Source of the DNA: Fomitopsis serialis
Lineage: Eukaryota; Basidiomycota; Agaricomycetes; Polyporales; Fomitopsidaceae
Assembly (NCBI RefSeq): GCF_022376445.1
Contig: NW_025955475.1
Coordinates: 1-25,549, forward strand
DNA length: 25,549 bases
Direction: 5' to 3'
Below are positions 8,743 to 17,474 of the stretch, piece after piece (positions within the stretch are counted from its first letter, which is position 1; each line of letters opens with the position of its first letter). The position numbers and the translations under genes were made by a program. The notes beneath the pieces are model-generated. The model searched no databases. It was given only the letters and a program-made list of their open reading frames with translations, and was not told where the DNA came from.

Positions 8743-9234
8743 ATGTCCTTCGCGCATGCTCCCCGGGCGTCACAGCAGCCAGGCCGCCATTCCGACGCAT
8801 GCCAGGTGCAAGCTCGCCGCCCTTCAAAGCTTCAGGCCCAGGCGACGCCAGATCAGGCGGCATCGCGTTCCCAGGGGCAGGTGCGATCACGAAATGCCGT
8901 CAGCGAGCACCGGTACCTGGAAGCATCATCGATTCCAGTCATCGTCGCACCCGAGTCGCGCTGCATGGAAATTGAAGACCGCGAGCGAAGATCAGCCTTC
9001 CTCGGAAACCGAATGCCAAAATCCCGCGTGCTTCCCGTCGCGAAACTTCCCCGTCCGCTCAACGTCCGCTCAACCCGTCTCCCTACGGCCGTCCGCGTGC
9101 CATGTGGCCATGCCATTCGGTGCACCCAGGCGCCCGCGAGTGGGCTTGGTACTTGGGTGGCGCGGGGTATGGACGGCGCGAGCAGCCCGGGCTTCGCGCT
9201 TCGCTCTGCATCCTTCAAGCTTCAAGCTTCGTGA
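8743..9234 (+). CDS. Doubtful ORF, Arg/Ser/Gln-rich (163 aa)
   Basis: Begins with ATG and reads through 163 codons. The composition is basic and low in complexity (for example KLQAQATPDQAASRSQGQ), followed by a stretch with more mixed residues (SSIPVIVAPESRCMEIEDRE). It ends at the edge of the 23-bp tandem repeat. Competing frames across the same bases (8543-9280 on +, 8853-9218 on -) are as long, so it may not be coding. Confidence 0.18.
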   Translation: MSFAHAPRASQQPGRHSDACQVQARRPSKLQAQATPDQAASRSQGQVRSRNAVSEHRYLEASSIPVIVAPESRCMEIEDRERRSAFLGNRMPKSRVLPVAKLPRPLNVRSTRLPTAVRVPCGHAIRCTQAPASGLGTWVARGMDGASSPGFALRSASFKLQAS

Positions 9235-9299
9235 CTGGGAAGACGTGCTTGGCATGACTGGGAAGACGTTCTTGGCGTGACTGGGAAGACGTGCTTGGC
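9231..9299. repeat. Three tandem copies of a 23-bp unit
   Basis: GTGACTGGGAAGACGTGCTT plus GGC is repeated at 9231-9253, 9254-9276 and 9277-9299 with two substitutions, both in the middle copy. It is preceded by a short CTTCAAG duplication. It lies about 90 bases upstream of a 5' UTR splice donor, so it could be in a promoter. Confidence 0.85.
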
Positions 9300-9388
9300 T
9301 GGGAATTCGACATGATGTATGACCCCGCACGCATGCCCAGAAAGGCAAGTCGTGCTCTCCGCAAGCTTGTCGTCCGCCAGGATCCTCC

Positions 9389-9461
9389 GTGAGTGTCCTC
9401 CGGCTGCTCTTCCACACTGTGACTCTGTGCATTGAACCTCAACTCTGTTGTCGTTCTACAG
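9389..9461 (+). other. Likely 5' UTR intron of the following presequence gene
   Basis: Donor GTGAGT at 9389 and acceptor TTCTACAG at 9461 define a 73-base intron. Its 3' end lies two bases before the ATG at 9464, a common arrangement in fungal genes with leader introns. Confidence 0.5.
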
Positions 9462-9463
9462 AC

Positions 9464-9754
9464 ATGCTTTCTGGACTGCGCCACAGCGCCGCCAGGGCAC
9501 GTTTGGTTCCCAAGCGGGCGTTCACGTCGTCACGAGTCGCAGCAAACGAAAACATCGCGACAAGCAGCCAGGACGCCGCTTTCGATGTACTTGTAGACCG
9601 GGCTCCCTATCGCCCCAGCTGCGGCCCCGCAGCCAGCAGCAGCACGCCCTACACCTGTGCGGAAATATCTCCTCGCGACCCCCGAGACGCCTATACTCAT
9701 ACCGCCGCCATACGACCCCCCCTCCGTCGCTGCATCGCATACTCTACTTCGTAG
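9464..9754 (+). pseudogene. Mitochondrial-type presequence exon, likely orphaned gene 5' end
   Basis: From ATG 9464 the first ~45 residues look like a mitochondrial targeting peptide: MLSGLRHSAARARL, then RAFTSSRVAANENI, with many Arg, Ser and Ala and no acidic residues until residue 29. After about residue 47 (FDVLVDRA) the frame becomes unconvincing and stops at 9754. A GTACTT donor after AAFD would fit a normal intron, but no following exon is recognisable before gene B begins at 10140. I infer a gene whose body was lost or replaced. The start region of an intact but unrecognised small mitochondrial protein is the alternative. Confidence 0.4.
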
Positions 9755-10050
9755 TACATTGTCCATTTGTGTTCTCTCAATTGCACGGCCATTCGTTGTG
9801 TATGATGAAGACATCAGCGCTGGCACGTCACTCTGTCATATGGTAAGTTTTCTGCATCACGTCACCATCGGAAATCCCTTGTGAGGGATTAGCCTCCCCC
9901 ATCTGACGGGCTTCATTCAGAAGTTCGATCTCTGTTCTTCGACGGACTGCTGCTGCACCATGTCCAGGCGCTCAATTGGTGGTCGCCGATTACACAGTCA
10001 CCTCAGTAGCCATATCGCTTCTGCAACGGGAAGGGTCGATGGCGCAAAGG

Positions 10051-10057
10051 TATAAAT
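10051..10057 (+). promoter_or_regulatory. TATA box of zinc-finger gene B
   Basis: TATAAAT lies 83 bases upstream of the proposed start codon of gene B (ATG at 10140), a usual distance for a TATA element and short leader. Confidence 0.45.
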
Positions 10058-10139
10058 GCACTTGCTGCATCTTAGCTGCAGCACCAACCTGCGCGGGCCT
10101 TAGCACGAGCAGCCTCAGCCGACTTCGAGCCCGCTGAAG

Positions 10140-12845
10140 ATGCCACCCTGCAATGTTCACCTCAATCCAGTGACTTTCCTGCTTTCCTGTCAATACTCAG
10201 ACTACATACCCAAACGGTGTCCTTGTTTCGCCACGCTACTATCAGTACTGGGCCATGCCGCAGCGAGCCAAGCACCAGAACACTCCGGCGGGCTGGCGTC
10301 GGATGCCACTCACTCGCAAGCACCTACAGGGACCCATGATTGGAGGTTGAGTTTTCGTTTTCTCCCTCTGGACTTGCACTGACATTCGTCTCTCAGGGCC
10401 GGAAACAATGGAATGTACAGCCTCACAGTGACTCAGAATCACTTTTCCAATTGGCCGTTCAGCGCTCCTGACATGCGGTCCGGCGGAGTTGCGATGGACA
10501 TCATGAACGAGCACAACGCGCAAATGCTCACAGCCTCGTAAGGTATATCATCGAACAACACAGTGCTGTACGCTGACACGTCATGTATAGTGAGGGCAAG
10601 CCGCATTCTGCGTATTCTGCTAACAGTGTCCACGGGTTCGACGATATGAACACAGGACCCGAACAATCATTGGTCCATATGCAGCCGTGCGTGTGGACGG
10701 TGTGTAGGTTGCGAGTCTCCCGGGTCGAAAAGAGACCGGAAGGAATCGGTGGTGTCGGTAGAAACGACGGGCGGGGGCTGTTGGCAAGCGGACGGGAGGG
10801 GGATGTGACGATTCGGGCCCGGAGGGGACGTACGAGCTCGGATACTCGCAGGGGACACTGTAACGCGGTCGGAGGAGAGTGGTGGAGTCGTCCCACAACG
10901 CAGGGACTCAGAGTGAACGCGTAGAAACTCGTTGAAGCCGGATAAAACGCAGAGAGCCGGAAGGAAATGCGGTGCTCGTTGAAGGTGAACGCAGTGATCT
11001 ATTCGCAACGCAGTAAACGCAGGACGCAGTCAGAAACGCAGGGAATCGCCGTTGAGCTCGCTCTCTACTCCTAGGTGGTAGGTAGGTAGGATCTCCCCCT
11101 CCCCGGTCCCCGGCTCCCTCCCTTATGTTCCCTCCGGCTTGCTCTCCCACGCCTCCGCCCCGCTGGCACTCCTCCCCGTACTTCCCCGTTCCTTCCGGTC
11201 CCTCTTAAGCCCCCTCCTTCCCTTCCTGTACCGTCTCCCGTCCAGCGCCATGCCCTCCGATGCCCCAGCCAACCCCTCCGCCATCGTCTACTCTACCCGC
11301 TTCTACCGTCTTCTTGCTCTCCTCCGGGATGAACGAGTCGTCGAGCCGCGTCTTGTCGCTGACAGTCCTACCGAATGGTTGGCCTGGGCCCACGCCGCCC
11401 GCTGGATCGTCGTGGGTGATATTCATCTCGTATATTCTCCTTCCGGCGGGCTGACGCTCCTTCCGGTGCGTAGCGCATGCTCTTCGACTCCCGGGCGCGA
11501 GCTACTGCGCATGGCGACGTGTCCCTCCCTCTCATCCGCCGGTTCTCCGACGTCCAGGATCTGATCGACTACCTTGACCAGGTGTTCTCGACCATCGCGT
11601 CCGAGCACAGCGTCGTTGGCGAGCCGTACCCTGCTATCGCCTGGTCCGCCAACCGCGTCGCTGTTGAGCAGTCCGATGTCGAAGTGGGCCGTCCGTTGCT
11701 TCCGGTCCGGTACCTCGAGAGGCCCATGCAGCTCTCCCCCCTCCGGGCTTCCTCCGACAGCCTCGACGCGCTCATCTCCCAGCTCCAACGTTACGCTAGC
11801 GTTCAACGTGACGTGTCCGCCTCCTTCCAGTCCGAGGCTCAGCATACCCGCCGTATTCTCTCCGGCCTGGCGTCCAGTGTTGCCGGCGTGCACGATCGTC
11901 TTTCGCGTGGCGTGTACGTTCCGGACGCTGACTATTCCGGCATTCCGCGTCGCCTTCAGTTCCCTCCGGCGCGTACTAGTGACGATTTCGAGGATGCGGG
12001 TGTCGAAACCGAGACCGAGACTGATTTGATGGATGAGGGGGAGAGTGTGCGTGAGGAGTAGTTCGTTCCTGTACCCTCCGGTGCCGTCCAGGGCTGCCTC
12101 CGGTTGCCCTAATGAGTTGCTTTCCGGTTGTGCTGCCTAGGTAACCTATCCTTCGACGTCCCTTCCGTGTGTAACGCCGTCCGTTGTCCTTTGTAGTCGT
12201 TTGCCTTATATCTGTTGGTTCCGGGCCTGCTCTGTGGGGCTTCCCCACAACGGACCATCACGTTTTACGCAATCTGACATCGTCATTCTCAGGTCATTTG
12301 CACAAGGGGCCCAGACGGTCCAGAGTGCGCATCCCGGCGGATCGCAATCCTTGCACCTCCCTTCAGCAGTCGAGTGGGTGTCAATGCTTGTTCTCACATC
12401 GTTGACCAATGAGCAATCGCCAGGCCTGCGTCCACCGCACTCCTTGCTGATCCATATGCCGTTGTCACGGAACAATCGACACGGTCGGGCGGTCAGGGGG
12501 CTAGTGCGCCCAGCGATCGCGAAGATACCGGACAATCAGAAGCTCGCGTTCCTGTTCCCGCGAATGAAGATGGCAGGCTTACTTGCAGGGAGATCGCGAA
12601 CGGCAGTGTGTGCAAAGCGCACTTTGCGACCCCTGCCACCTTGGCCCGTCACGTCAAGACCGTCCACGAGAAGCGCTCCAAGTACGTCTGCTCCACGTGC
12701 CGCAAGGAATTCGGTCGGACGGACGCTCTCACACGGCACAAGAATGAGGTTCACCTCTCCAAGGCACGAACCAAGGTGCGCTGTTCGATACTGCAGCGAA
12801 TATTTGTACAACGCTATACTGATCATTTCGGTGCAGCGCCATTGA
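10140..12845 (+). CDS. Zinc-finger gene B: seven-exon C2H2 protein (268 aa)
   Basis: Proposed exons are 10140-10154, 10201-10345, 10429-10537, 10591-10686, 12293-12373, 12424-12775 and 12837-12845; they sum to 807 bases in one frame. Introns are 46, 83, 53, 1606, 50 and 61 bases. The N-terminal ~155 residues are Gln/Ser/Tyr-rich and look disordered. Two fingers follow. Finger 1 has CX8CX12HX4H spacing (VCKAHFATPATLARHVKTVH in its core), and finger 2 is a canonical CX2CX12HX4H (CSTCRKEFGRTDALTRHK). Such proteins usually bind DNA in the nucleus, but I do not know the target. The 1606-base intron contains another gene and must be an insertion. Weak points: the first donor (GTTCAC) is poor, and exon 3 could start at 10397 with a one-base frame conflict. 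A 4-base insertion relative to gene C gives an early stop (RTKRH) in the last exon. Confidence 0.62.
10890..11046. repeat. Cluster of AACGCAG heptamers
   Basis: AACGCAG, or one base different, occurs about eight times within 160 bases (around 10898, 10917, 10947, 10989, 11009, 11016, 11024 and 11035). Spacing is irregular. It lies about 200-350 bases upstream of the nested gene's ATG and at the purine/pyrimidine switch, so it may be that gene's upstream control region or an element terminus. Confidence 0.6.
11250..12061 (+). CDS. Two-exon gene nested in an intron of gene B, unknown function (239 aa)
   Basis: Exon 1 is 11250-11465 and exon 2 is 11558-12061; a 92-base intron (GTGCGT...GTCCAG) joins them in phase 0. 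Residues 1-72 include a dense segment (YSTRFYRLLALL, TEWLAWAHAARWIVVGDIHL). The second exon has a probable coiled coil (about residues 135-185, ISQLQRYASVQRDVSASF) and a strongly acidic C-terminus (ETETETDLMDEGESVREE). There is no signal peptide, membrane helix or known domain. The coding strand is very pyrimidine-rich with many TCCGG pentamers, unlike the host gene, which points to a different origin. Skipping the splice and assuming a frameshift near 11470 is the alternative. It may be the cargo or protein of an undescribed mobile element. Confidence 0.62.
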
Positions 12846-13118
12846 ATCGAGATCTACCGGTGCGTCATCGAAAGAGCCGACGTACTACAACTCAACCTGA
12901 TCAGCGTCGCCGGATTCGGGCTGCATCCATCGGACGTAGAAGAGGAAGGCGGCGTGAAAACTGCAGTTGTAATGATGAATCATTGGATGCCTTCCCGCAG
13001 AGGTTTACAGCGCGTTCTATCTTAAATTCGCGCTCCAATTCTCCCCGGCACGTCGGCCCATCTCGATTGTTGTCCTCTCGAACTCCGGCACCCCCGTTCT
13101 AAACCTTAATCTGTTCGA

Positions 13119-13142
13119 AAAGGGGGGCGGACCCCCCCCCTT
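13119..13142. repeat. G6/C9 hairpin
   Basis: AAGGGGGG and CCCCCCTT arms surround a CGGA loop. It is inside the left end of the 2.73-kb element. Confidence 0.6.
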
Positions 13143-13154
13143 CCAGATTGAAAA

Positions 13155-13198
13155 GCATAAACATACCGTCGGTGTTGCATAAACATCCCGTCGGTGTT
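13155..13198. repeat. Two tandem copies of a 22-bp unit
   Basis: GCATAAACATACCGTCGGTG plus TT at 13155-13176 is repeated at 13177-13198 with one substitution. Confidence 0.85.
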
Positions 13199-13236
13199 CA
13201 AATCCTCGAGGCCTCGCTCTCTCCATCAGCAAAACT

Positions 13237-13407
13237 GCAAGTTTGTCTGAAGCAGTCTGAGAGGACTGACTCAGACTCCTCAGACCCGTCAGACTTCGCG
13301 TCTGACAACGGGAGATTAGTTCTGACATCAGAAGCAATCTCTGATGTCAGACGGCCTTCAGACCATCACTCAGACCATTTCAGATGGTCGTCAGACTGCT
13401 GCTTAGA
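13237..13407. repeat. Left subterminal TCAGAC/GTCTGA cluster
   Basis: About ten copies of TCAGAC or its complement GTCTGA occur in roughly 170 bases. One pair forms a perfect 12-base-arm hairpin (TCTGACATCAGA at 13321-13332 and TCTGATGTCAGA at 13340-13351, 7-base loop), and a smaller GACCAT/ATGGTC hairpin lies at about 13373-13389. Confidence 0.75.
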
Positions 13408-13789
13408 GCGTAACAGAACGTAGTACTAATAGTACATACAATACACTGTAAACTACCAGCTAGTACTCATCGTGATCTTACCTGTCTGTCCACCCACATA
13501 CCCACCCTCCCTTCGCCACTGTGCTTGCCGGTTCCGACAACGCCCCACTTGCTGGGCGTCGGGCTATCATGTCGGGGTTCGGTGAACTGATGTCCACGGG
13601 CCGTGGATCCGTGGGCAATCGTGTAGGTGCTCGCAATTGGCGTGCGTTGCGCGCACCCTGCCCGTCGCGGTCACCCATGATTGTTCCGTGCCCACCTTCC
13701 ATTCGTCAGTCGTGTTCGCCCGCCCGCCCGCTCGCTCAGCCGCCCACTCGCTCGCCCGCTCTCCCGCCGTCTGCTCGCTCGCCACACGC

Positions 13790-14640
13790 TCGCCGGCCGC
13801 ATGGTAGAGGGCGGCGGGGTGATGTAGGAGGGCTGTGGCAGGGCGAGAAGGCGGTGGCGTGGCGCGGAGGGCCCAAGCTCACGACTGGATGATCTGTTGT
13901 GGTACCAGGTCGCCTGGCATGTGCGGTAGGTCCTCGGCACGCATCGCACGCGTCCGAGAGATGGTAGGACGGCAGGGGAGGACTGGGAAGGCGGCAGCCA
14001 TGAATAAACAACCCCGCTCTTCCGCGGGGTCGTCATGCGTACATGCTGCGTGCTCGGCATGTGTTTGGCGCGTCCTCGAGCTGCAGAGCGCGGGGTGGCG
14101 AGGAAGGAGGGCTGAGGCATGGCGAGAAGGCAGTGACGTGGCAGGGAGGGCCCGAATCTGCGACCAGATGTCCTGTTGTCGCGCCGGGATGCCTGGGACG
14201 CTGGGACAGCAGGGGCGGACTGGGAAGGCGGTGGCAAACAGACAGAATCGGACGGCCTCGCTCTTCTGCGGGTCGCCCGTCGTTTGTGCCAAGACCGCGA
14301 CACACTTTTAATGCGTGCGAGACGCGTGACGGGGTAGGGAGGGCGGTAGTAAGCAGGGAGAGAGAGGAGGTGGTGGGGAGGGCGGTACGATGCGAATGGA
14401 CGTCCGAGTCCCCGCTGTGATGCGGGGTCGTCTGGTGTTCGGCATGTGTTCGGTGCGTCTGCAAGGCATAGAGGGCGGGGTGGCGCGATGATGGAAGGCG
14501 GTGACGTGGCGGCGGGCATAGAGCACGAGGTGACGAACCCGCTCTTGTGCGGGGTCGTCACGTCCTCGGAACACTTCTGATGCGTCCGAGACGAGGTAGG
14601 CAGCCCACCTACAGCGGCACTGTGGGCGCGCAAAACCGGC
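13790..14640. repeat. Degenerate G-rich tandem repeat, unit ~240-280 bp
   Basis: Anchors recur in order: GGAGGGCCC at 13868 and 14146, ACTGGGAAGGCGG at 13982 and 14219, and CCGCTCTT.. followed by GCGGGGTCGTC at about 14011, 14257 and 14531. The block ATGTGTTTGGCGCGTCCT at 14059 recurs near 14442. Copies are diverged and partial. On - the repeat keeps a 327-codon frame open (13671-14654) with a repeated Pro/Arg-rich phrase, GPSxPRHxLLAxPQPS. I read this as repeat-driven, not as a gene. Confidence 0.6.
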
Positions 14641-15337
14641 GTATAGGGGTGCATGTCGGTGAAGCATGGCGGGGTTTTTTGAGTGTGACTCAGCCAGCAT
14701 CTGCCAGTATGAGCCGGCAGCGGGCAGTGGGCGACAGGTGACGTACATACAGGGCAACGCGGGAGAGTGAGTGGAAAGGGAACTTACTTATTCTGTCTCA
14801 GCTCTGCTTCCTCCGAGCGTTGTCCACCCGACGCGCGATGCTGTTCGGCATAGAATCTGGATCGCGGGGTTCGCGCTGGCCGGGCCACGTCACAACGATG
14901 CGGCCTCTCCCCGCGATGTTCTGCTCATCTTCATGCATTAGGCCGATGCACTGCGATCCTGCGGACTGCCCGAGGGTCGGTGTATGTAGATGTAAACGAG
15001 TGGAGAGGCGGTGAGAAGGGAGGCGAGCGAGGCATGGCGGAGGTGGGAGGCGCGGCCCTCGCGATGGTGTCCGCTCGCTGTGCATCGTAGCCGCACATCG
15101 TGGCTGCGGGCAAGCTGGCGCTTGTGCACCCTTCCGGACGCCTCGCGCGTCGCGACAGGCTTCTGCAGCCGCTGCGTGTCAGCGATGAACAGCGCAAGAG
15201 GTGGGGAACTTGAAAGGCGAGTGACACGACAGAGAGGCGAGAGAACGATGACGTGGCGAGGTGCCAGCGTGGCGCAGTTTAGGGCAGGCGCCTGGTGGAC
15301 TTGGGGAGATTCGATGTGGGTGGCTTGAGGTCGCGCC

Positions 15338-15517
15338 TGGAGGGTCTGATGGGTCTGACGGGTCTGAGTGGACTGCGTCGCTCTGAGAGGAGGAGCATGG
15401 AACGAGCAGACGGAGAGGGACGAACGGCGCGGCCATAGACGCCCGATTGCGTCAGATGCGATAGAGCTCTCAGGCACCGGATCAGACGCCTCAGATCCCT
15501 CAGGCGCCCTCAGAACC
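15338..15517. repeat. Right subterminal GTCTGA/TCAGA cluster
   Basis: GTCTGA occurs three times in 25 bases (15346-15370), followed by several TCAGA and CTCTGA boxes to 15517. CTCAGACCCGTCAGAC in the left cluster is matched in inverted orientation here. Confidence 0.65.
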
Positions 15518-15716
15518 CGCGCAGATTTGCTGATGAGTCGTTGGCTCTCACGACCTGTCTCATCACTGCGGTTGCCTCCGACATCCTGTTATGCACATCA
15601 TGGATTATAGGTCGTCGCTGCGGTTTAACGACCTTCGCTATCCTCGCGCCCCAGGCGATGTTCGATGTCCGCTCCAGCTTTACCAGCGCCTGAAAACCCT
15701 GCGGAAAGGCATCCAA

Positions 15717-17474
15717 GTACTGTCCGGACTTGGCGCTTTGTGGGCGCCTGTCCGACCGAATCGAGCCTTAGGCTCCGGGGCCGACCGCGCCGTAGATTAG
15801 CTCGTCAGATCCATGTCTCCTTGGAAAGTCAGCGACCGTTCCTTGACCGTTCCCTTGGTTCCTCCGAGTCGCCTGCATCATCTACATCATTAGTTCTACT
15901 CAGTAATGTTCTTTTTATCCCGCAACTTTACGCGTCCCGGACATCCTTTGAGTCTATCCGACGGTGACCGTCCACTGCCACACCCTTCGACATCATCGAC
16001 TCGCGGGCGCCCATGTCTTGGTGCCATCAGCAGACGAGTCAATCGTTTGCAACTGGTGGGCCCTTTGCGGTGAATCTTTCCTGCCTATGCCGCGAGCCCC
16101 GGAAGCGTCTGGATTTGAATCTCCTGGCAGCGCTGCGTTGGAGTCGGCATCAGTGTAATTGAGATACTATTATTCTGGGAATCACTCGCCGCGAAGTTCT
16201 GTTCACCAAGTGTCGTAGATAAGCCTCGCTGACACCCACGGAAGACGGTGAGCGCATTTGCGGCCGCGGTGTTCGCGACCATGCACTGCGTTTCCCCAGA
16301 TCTCCCCTACTATCATGTGGTACCTGGCGCCCGATGTCACGGAGATAGAGCTTGGATAGAGCAGTACTTGCCTCTCCCTCGGGCGACTCCTGCCTTCGTG
16401 GCTCACCGCTTCCGATAAGACCTCTCTCCTCGCCACTAGGTTTCACGACCTTGTGCCCTCGGATGGGCATCCCCGGAAAACACAAGACTATTACAACCTC
16501 TTCTCGCCTCCAAAGTTAATAGATTTCTAGGCTCAAGATGCAGGTCGCCTTCTCACACGATGGTGCGTCCCTGCGGACGCCCGGGTCAGCTCGAGCATCG
16601 AGACCCTACCCGCCTACTTTCGAGACATCTTCTCCTCACGTCAGTGTGCGGCAGAGCACGAAATTCCACATATTCATCACGTGAGGAGGTGTTCCGAACA
16701 TATGTATGTCCGCACATCAGACCTCGCATGCACCTGGCAGGTTTATGGCCGCAGTAGGATCGGACCTAAATATAAGTGCATTTCCCGGAGTCCTACCCGA
16801 ATACACTCTCCTTCTTCCTCACGTTCGTCTTGTGGTTCCTTTCTCTCTCGACCGTGTCCTCCGCCCACGGCTGGCGTTACCTTCCCCGGGCTTGCATACA
16901 GAGGTATGCTTTCAAATCCTCTCCCCCCCTACTTACTCGCGGTCTCCGGGCTTGCTGGATGCGCGCGGGCCCTGTTCAGCTCGACGGGCATCACAGCGGA
17001 CCTGTACCTAGGGACGCGTAAGCGTAAGCGCCGGGATACATCGCACGAGCGCCCGACCCTCGTCCGAATAGATATTTCCTTTTCCTTTTCCGTTCTCGTT
17101 CTAGACCCAGTCCTAATCTGTACATGCTATGCTCGGAGTGGCATCGGAGTGGCGACCTGTGCCTTGGGGTGGCGACCTGTGCTGCCATGGCTGTTCTCTG
17201 ACTCTTCTCGCTTACATCATATGCCTGCCAGTGGTTCGCTCGATTGGCCCACGTTCACTCATGTATAAACACAGTACCTACGACGGGCAAAGGCCCAAGC
17301 TCCGATACGAGGACGTTGTCTACTCACCTGTGTCCGCGTCCGACTATCGACTTCCCGTGTGTTTCCGACCTCGCCGACGCTACGCCCACCCACGCCAACG
17401 CGCCGACGTCCCGGATACCTCACAGGGCCCCTCGTGGATTGAGACCTCACACAACTCCCCCAACCTATCCCAAC
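15717..17474. other. Spacer and upstream region of zinc-finger gene A
   Basis: No gene is supported. 15733-15920 resembles 20804-20935. 16165-17002 is the left part of a segmental duplication shared with 20935-21715. 15921-16164 is absent from the other copy. Shared landmarks include TTGCGGCCGCGGTGTTCG, GATGGGCATCCCCGGAAAAC and ATGCAGGTCGCCTTCTCACA. A frame starting at that ATG is not conserved between the copies, so I do not call it. A TAAATATAAG box lies at 16768. Confidence 0.55.
17003..17427 (+). other. Insert present only in duplication copy 1
   Basis: Copy 2 reads straight from CGGACCT to CTCGTGG, while copy 1 is interrupted here. The insert begins GTACCT and ends CACAG, so it could be an intron-like segment in the leader of gene A. 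It contains a TATAAA box at 17264-17269, about 206 bases before the gene A ATG, and a 20-base tandem duplication (GGGTGGCGACCTGTGC near 17150-17185). It has no terminal inverted repeats. Confidence 0.5.

Larger units (their letters stand above)
10687..12292 (+). other. 1606-base intron of gene B carrying an inserted gene
   Basis: The donor GTGCGT and acceptor CATTCTCAG (with a CTGAC branch point 18 bases upstream) join codon phase 2 to phase 2 exactly (HMQP|SFAQGAQ). All other introns here are under 100 bases. The intron has strong strand asymmetry: purine-rich until about 11050, pyrimidine-rich after it. A perfect TGTGGGG/CCCCACA hairpin lies near its 3' end (about 12232-12250). Confidence 0.6.
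12983..15716. mobile_element. 2.73-kb non-autonomous DNA transposon in a gene spacer
   Basis: The left end TTGGATGCCTTCCCGCAG (12983) recurs inverted at the right end (TTGGATGCCTTTCCGCAG, ending at 15716), and similarity continues for about 30 bases. The outside flanks match the spacer after gene C: sequence up to 12979 matches up to 20571, and sequence from about 15733 matches 20804. The right flank ACTGTCCGG also occurs at 5599. TCAGAC/GTCTGA clusters lie symmetrically inside both ends (13237-13407 and 15338-15517). The centre is a G-rich tandem repeat with no transposase. No target duplication is obvious. Confidence 0.68.

Noticed and set aside
8543..9280. A 245-codon open frame on +.
   Set aside because: Poor codon use, three competing frames over the same bases, and it ends inside the 23-bp tandem repeat.
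12225..12260. A Helitron-type 3' hairpin near the end of the large intron.
   Set aside because: The TGTGGGG/CCCCACA hairpin is perfect, but no CTRR end follows it and no TC start was found.
12201..12845. A 214-codon open frame on + over the finger exons of gene B.
   Set aside because: Only the 12293-12373 part is in the gene B frame. Past the 12374-12423 intron it reads the wrong frame of the zinc-finger exon.
13671..14654. A 327-codon open frame on -.
   Set aside because: It lies over a degenerate tandem repeat, is Pro/Arg/Ser-rich with repeated phrases, and sits inside the non-coding transposon. The frame is explained by the repeat.
16536..16680. A possible short coding exon starting MQVAFSHDG upstream of gene A, shared with copy 2.
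   Set aside because: The start is conserved, but the frame diverges within 20 codons between the two copies, so selection on a protein is unlikely.
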